Below, in pieces: positions 5,448 to 5,497 of a stretch of 5,497 bases of DNA (position 1 is its first letter; each line of letters starts with the position of its first letter). The DNA comes from Pseudomonadota bacterium (GTDB lineage Bacteria; Pseudomonadota; Alphaproteobacteria; Ferrovibrionales; Ferrovibrionaceae): assembly GCA_021793055.1 (NCBI GenBank), contig JAJYTL010000114.1, positions 3,480-8,976 of the forward strand. Reading direction: 5' to 3'. Under the pieces are notes generated by a model, which saw only the letters and a list, made by a program, of their open reading frames with translations, was not told where the DNA came from and ran no database searches. Made by a program: the position numbers and the translations under genes.

Positions 5448-5497
5448 TCTTTCGGTTCTGCAATCTTGGCTCGAACTGCTGGCCCCAAGGCTCGCTT
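5448..5497 (-). promoter_or_regulatory. Short leader of the acyl-CoA synthetase gene
   Basis: Only 50 bases of leader are in the window. A CTTGG/CCAAG inverted repeat (5465-5469 with 5485-5489) is visible, along with the weak Shine-Dalgarno GAAAG just before the first ATG. No promoter can be assigned. Confidence 0.3.

Overview
The window is GC-rich, and its codon use, protein families and insertion sequences suggest an alphaproteobacterium; this is inferred from style, with no marker gene to fix a genus. It holds two ordinary chromosomal genes, both on the minus strand, separated by two nested insertion sequences.

Layout. At the left edge is a minus-strand class I SAM-dependent methyltransferase (start 628) that runs off the window. 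Positions 629-788 hold no convincing gene, only GC-rich palindromes. A rho-independent terminator reading on the minus strand lies at 789-854. From 857 to 3252 is an IS630-family element whose transposase is on the minus strand (864-1811). It is flanked by TA on both sides and interrupted close to its right end by an IS110-family element of the IS1111 type (about 1848-3191, transposase 1924-2946 on the plus strand). On the right (3252-5447, minus) is a complete gene of the NDP-forming acyl-CoA synthetase / acetate-CoA ligase family.

Reconstructed history. Before the insertions, the acyl-CoA synthetase stop codon was followed directly by the terminator at 789-854, with the methyltransferase gene further downstream. 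The IS630 element went into the TA of the TAG stop codon. The stop is regenerated, so the protein is unchanged, but its terminator is now about 2.4 kb away and sits just behind the IS630 transposase. The IS1111 element then entered the short leader between the IS630 right end and its transposase start.

The most interesting signal is in the 232-base noncoding stretch between the IS1111 transposase stop and its right inverted repeat. Positions 3009-3073 fold into a 7-bp outer stem, a large internal loop and a capped inner stem. The 5' side of the loop carries a 7-mer complementary to the right flank of the insertion; the 3' side carries an 8-mer identical to the left flank. This is the architecture expected of a bridge RNA / seekRNA target-binding loop, and the two guides together cover a 14-base reconstructed target. 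I read it as the guide RNA of this recombinase, here still next to the target it would have chosen.
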